The notes beneath the pieces are model-generated. The model was given only the letters and a program-made list of their open reading frames with translations, was not told the DNA's origin and made no database searches. From Gammaproteobacteria bacterium (GTDB lineage Bacteria; Pseudomonadota; Gammaproteobacteria; Pseudomonadales; Pseudohongiellaceae), in contig BPDI01000002.1 in the NCBI GenBank assembly GCA_019654215.1, forward strand, positions 62,001-126,000: a stretch of 64,000 nucleotides of DNA, given 5' to 3'. Below are positions 61,428 through 64,000 of this stretch, in pieces; positions within the stretch are counted from its first letter, which is position 1, and every line of letters begins with the position of its first letter. Both the position numbers and the translations under genes were made by a program.

Positions 61428-61864
61428 GTGATTACTCTAAATCGTGCAAGACTATTAGTCATGTTTCTTTTATTGAGTGTGCCGGATTAGTTGGTGCGCA
61501 AGATAAAAGCTTTATCAATCCAAGTCATGCTTCCGGTGATGGCCCGCCGTTTAGTGGCGCAGTCATGGTGGGAGACACTTTATATTTAGCAGGTATGTTG
61601 GGCTTAGATAATGGTCAGGTTCCTAATACACCTGAGGAAGAAGCCGTCTTATATGGAGCAATTCAAAGCCACATTAGAAGAGGCTGGTATGCCCATGGAT
61701 GATCTGGTAAGCGTTACTATCTATTGTTCTGATGTTTCTCACTATGCGGCGTTTAACAGTGTCTATCGACCTATTTACAGGTAATTATCCAGCCCGGCCT
61801 TCATTGGGTCAGGTAACTTGCTATTCGATGCCCGTTTGAAATGCAGGGTATTGCCTCTAAATAA
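61428..61864 (+). CDS. Exported RidA-family protein, frameshifted
   Basis: RidA proteins hydrolyse reactive enamine/imine intermediates. GTG 61428 follows a perfect AAGGAGGG site. The first frame is a signal-peptide-like LNRARLLVMFLLLSV. Other frames give GAQDKSFINPSHASGDGPPF, GAVMVGDTLYLAGMLGLDNG, EQFKATLEEAGMPMDDLVSV, TIYCSDVSHYAAFNSVYR and FTGNYPARPS, then the end FEMQGIAS. At least four indels are needed. The usual active-site arginine appears in YPARPS. An exported RidA is unusual, like the exported FAH enzyme nearby. Confidence 0.75.
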
Positions 61865-61874
61865 TCTCTAGTTT

Positions 61875-61901
61875 GCGACCTAAAAAGGAATTTTTGGTCG
61901 C
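61875..61901. terminator. Hairpin after the RidA gene
   Basis: GCGACC (61875-61880) pairs with GGTCGC (61896-61901), extended by AAAAA/TTTTT inside and closed by a GGAA loop. It lies 11 bases after the RidA stop. There is no T-run after the stem, so it may be a weak or bidirectional terminator. Confidence 0.5.
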
Positions 61902-62053
61902 AGATTACTATCTCACTTTCTACAGTAACAAACTATTACAACTCAGCCCTTCAGCTCCCCGGAAGTGGTTGATATTGGTCTATGTTTCAACTACTGTACG
62001 CGATTTTGTTGGCATCAAACCGGGCCAGAATAATTTCTAGATTCAGATAAATA

Positions 62054-64000
62054 TGCTGCGCATTTCAATTCACATCCAAACAGTTCTTTATATCATCGTG
62101 GGACTTGCTTAATTCCATTTCCTCCGCACAAGAGCTGTTCACTCAAGAAGTCACGCCCACTACCATGGCTTATGAGCTAAGAAGTGTCCCGCTATAGATG
62201 GAGAAGTACTTGGTGAGATGCTTGGTTTGATGTCACTCCCACCGGTGGCTTTTCCAGGTTCCCCCCGATGAAGGTCAACCCTCTACTCAAAAAACTGAGG
62301 TTTTTTTGGGCTACACAGAGGAATCTCTTTACATTGGTGTTGTGGCTTATGATACCAATCCGGAAGGAATTACCTTTACCGATGCCCGACGGGATTCTCT
62401 TTAGAAGACACTGATAGTTTTCAGGTAATTATCGACGGTCTATTAGATCGGCAGAGTGGTTTTATTTTTGGTACCACTCCAGGGGGATTGGAATATGATG
62501 CTCAGGTCGTAAATGAAGGTGCATCTTCAGGATTTCGAGGATCCAATGGTGGTATTAATGTTAACTGGGATACTACTTGGGAAGTTAGCGCAGCAATTTC
62601 TGACATTGGTTGGAGTGCAGAAATGGAGATTCCATTTTCTGCTTTGCGTTATAGCAATGAAGAATTCAAACCTGGGGGGATAAACTTTCAGGAAACATTC
62701 GCCGTAATAACGAAGTTACTTATTGGGCCCACTTGATCGTCAATATAATTTGAATCGTGTTTCAGAAGCAGGTTATGTAGAAGGGATACGCGCGCCAGCC
62801 AACAGTTCCTGCAGTTCACTCCTTATGCATTAGGCTCCTCATCCCGAGGCGGCACTCTTATATCTGGAACTGAAAATAACGAAGAATATGGCTTTGATGT
62901 TAAATACTCCGTAACACCTTCTTTAACCCTCGATGTCACTTACAATACTGATTTCGCGCAAGTAGAAGCTGATGATCTGCAAGTTAACTTGGACAGATTT
63001 AGTTTGTTCTTTCCCGAGAAACGACCTTTCTTCCTGGAAAACTCCGGTCAATTTGCTGTTGGTAATCCGCGCGAAGTAGAACTCTTCTTCAGTCGGCGCA
63101 TTGGTGGTCGGTGCTGGAGGTGCGCAATTGCCAATCGACGGTGGATTACGGCTAACTGGTAAGTCGGAGAGAATACTAACGTTGGATTAATCGGTATGCG
63201 TACCGAAGGGATTACCGGAATTGCTTCAGAAAATGACTTTACTGTCGCGCGCGGTAAGTCAGGATCTTGCCCAATCGTTCCTCAATCGGTTTTATGTATG
63301 TGGAGCCGAGATGGCGATGGTTCAGTTCTGAATAACAAAGGAGACGACTACAACCGCACATTCGCAGTTGATGGTCGTTGGGGTATAGGGGATGAAACCC
63401 TGATTACTGGCTGGGCTGCGGCAACCGATACGCCAGGTTTATCCGGTCGTGATGGGGCTGGTGGCATCGATGCAAACTACGTTTCACCAGAATGGAACAT
63501 AAGTGCTGGCTATTCTCAGGTTGGCGAAAACTTTAATCCAGAAGTAGGTTTCTTGCAGCGTCGCGGATTCCGAAAGTATACCGCGGGGATAAGGCGTTCT
63601 ATACGCCCAAATAATTTATGGGGTCTGCATGAACTTCGACCTCACATTAATTATCGAGGTTATTGGGGATTCGATGGTTTTCAGGAAACTGGCTATTTAC
63701 ATGTAGATAACCATTGGGAATTTGATACTGGTATGGAAATTCATACGGGTATGAACTTTACCCAGGAAGGTGTAAGAGAGCCTTTCGAAATTGTAAATGG
63801 TGTTACAGTGCCGGTTGGTGAATATGAACATGAAGAAGGCCAGTTTGTATTCTGGACTAACCAAGGTGCGCCTCTCAGCATTAATATTCGTAGCAATATC
63901 GGCGGATTCTTCGGAGGGGATCGCGTCAACGTGGAACCAACTCTCCGTTATCGCACCGGAGAGAAATTCAGTACCGAATTATCTTGGAGTCATAGTGACA
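62054..64000 (+). pseudogene. CBM9/DUF5916-type outer-membrane protein, partial, many frameshifts
   Basis: Pieces in several frames spell an N-terminal CBM9-like domain (YDTNPEGI; DTDSFQVIIDGLLDRQSGFI; FGTTPGGLEYDAQVVNEGAS; SAEMEIPFSALRYSNEEF). A DUF5916 barrel follows (YGFDVKYSVTPSLTLDVTYN, then TDFAQVEADDLQVNLDRFSL, FFPEKRPFFLENSGQFAVGN, GWGIGDETLITGWAAATDTP-like). The family members are large (700-900 residues) outer-membrane proteins of unknown role. The start (perhaps ATG 62054, with a poor signal region) and more than six frame breaks before 63400 make this the most damaged locus. From about 63400 one frame is open to the window end (GYSQVGENFNPEVGFLQRRG; HEEGQFVFWTNQG), so the gene continues outside. 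Confidence 0.75.

Noticed and set aside
1..64000. CRISPR arrays, tRNA or rRNA genes, insertion sequences, prophage
   Set aside because: No regular direct repeats, cloverleaf candidates, transposase or integrase sequences were seen on reading both strands; a dedicated search would be decisive.

Overview
The window reads as chromosomal DNA of an aerobic, probably marine, Gram-negative gammaproteobacterium. This is inferred from the divergent uvrA/ssb pair, outer-membrane lipoproteins and barrels, DAACS, SulP and TAXI-TRAP transporters, an S46 dipeptidyl-peptidase, a DUF5916 protein and a MacAB-TolC-type exporter. Base composition is moderate and even. I see no rRNA, tRNA, CRISPR array, insertion sequence, integrase or prophage, so this looks like ordinary chromosome and not an island.

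The dominant technical feature is single-base indels. About half of the long genes are broken into two or more overlapping frames that still spell one full-length family member, for example uvrA, moeA, sulP, the M16 peptidase, macB and the GlcD-like oxidase. Several breaks lie in short homopolymers. This looks like uncorrected long-read sequence, not gene decay, so I give full gene spans and note where the frame breaks. Damage is densest at 1-2.4 kb and 61.4-64 kb.

Layout: 0-3.4 kb is a divergent cluster (DUF523/DUF1722, SOUL, DUF3429, DCC/DUF393, SDR) of the kind found near photolyases in light-responsive regulons. 3.5-4.1 kb is a cassette of three small membrane proteins. 4.3-5.2 kb is a secreted protein of unknown family. 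5.4-9.5 kb is a Tat-exported molybdenum hydroxylase (2Fe-2S, Mo and FAD subunits), and moeA for its cofactor lies at 19.4 kb. 9.8-14.6 kb has a DUF2161 nuclease-like protein, an S46 peptidase and a secreted propeller-like protein. 14.6-18.1 kb is uvrA/ssb. 18.4-24.7 kb is a plus-strand run: RmlD-like, moeA, lipoprotein, DUF2333, DUF2937, SulP.

24.8-28.9 kb is a TAXI-TRAP importer operon with an MDR reductase. 29.2-35.5 kb is a compact minus-strand array: ABC ATPase, ABC-2 permease, PDZ lipoprotein, two secreted FG-GAP proteins and a small membrane protein. Upstream of it lie an M16 lipoprotein peptidase and two paralogous membrane-anchored coiled-coil proteins. This array is the best candidate for an undescribed system. 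40.2-46.1 kb is a TolC/large MacA-like adaptor/ATPase/MacB exporter. 46.2-50.2 kb has a secreted amidase, a ferredoxin-NADP reductase and a dicarboxylate symporter.

50.2-55.2 kb is an RND(MMPL)/LolA-like/outer-membrane-barrel module. 55.3-60.1 kb has a DUF4156 lipoprotein, GlcD-like oxidase, atypical SDR, nitroreductase, receiver-like protein and a secreted FAH-family enzyme. 60.2-64 kb has a VOC protein, tag, an exported RidA and the start of a DUF5916 outer-membrane protein that runs off the right edge.
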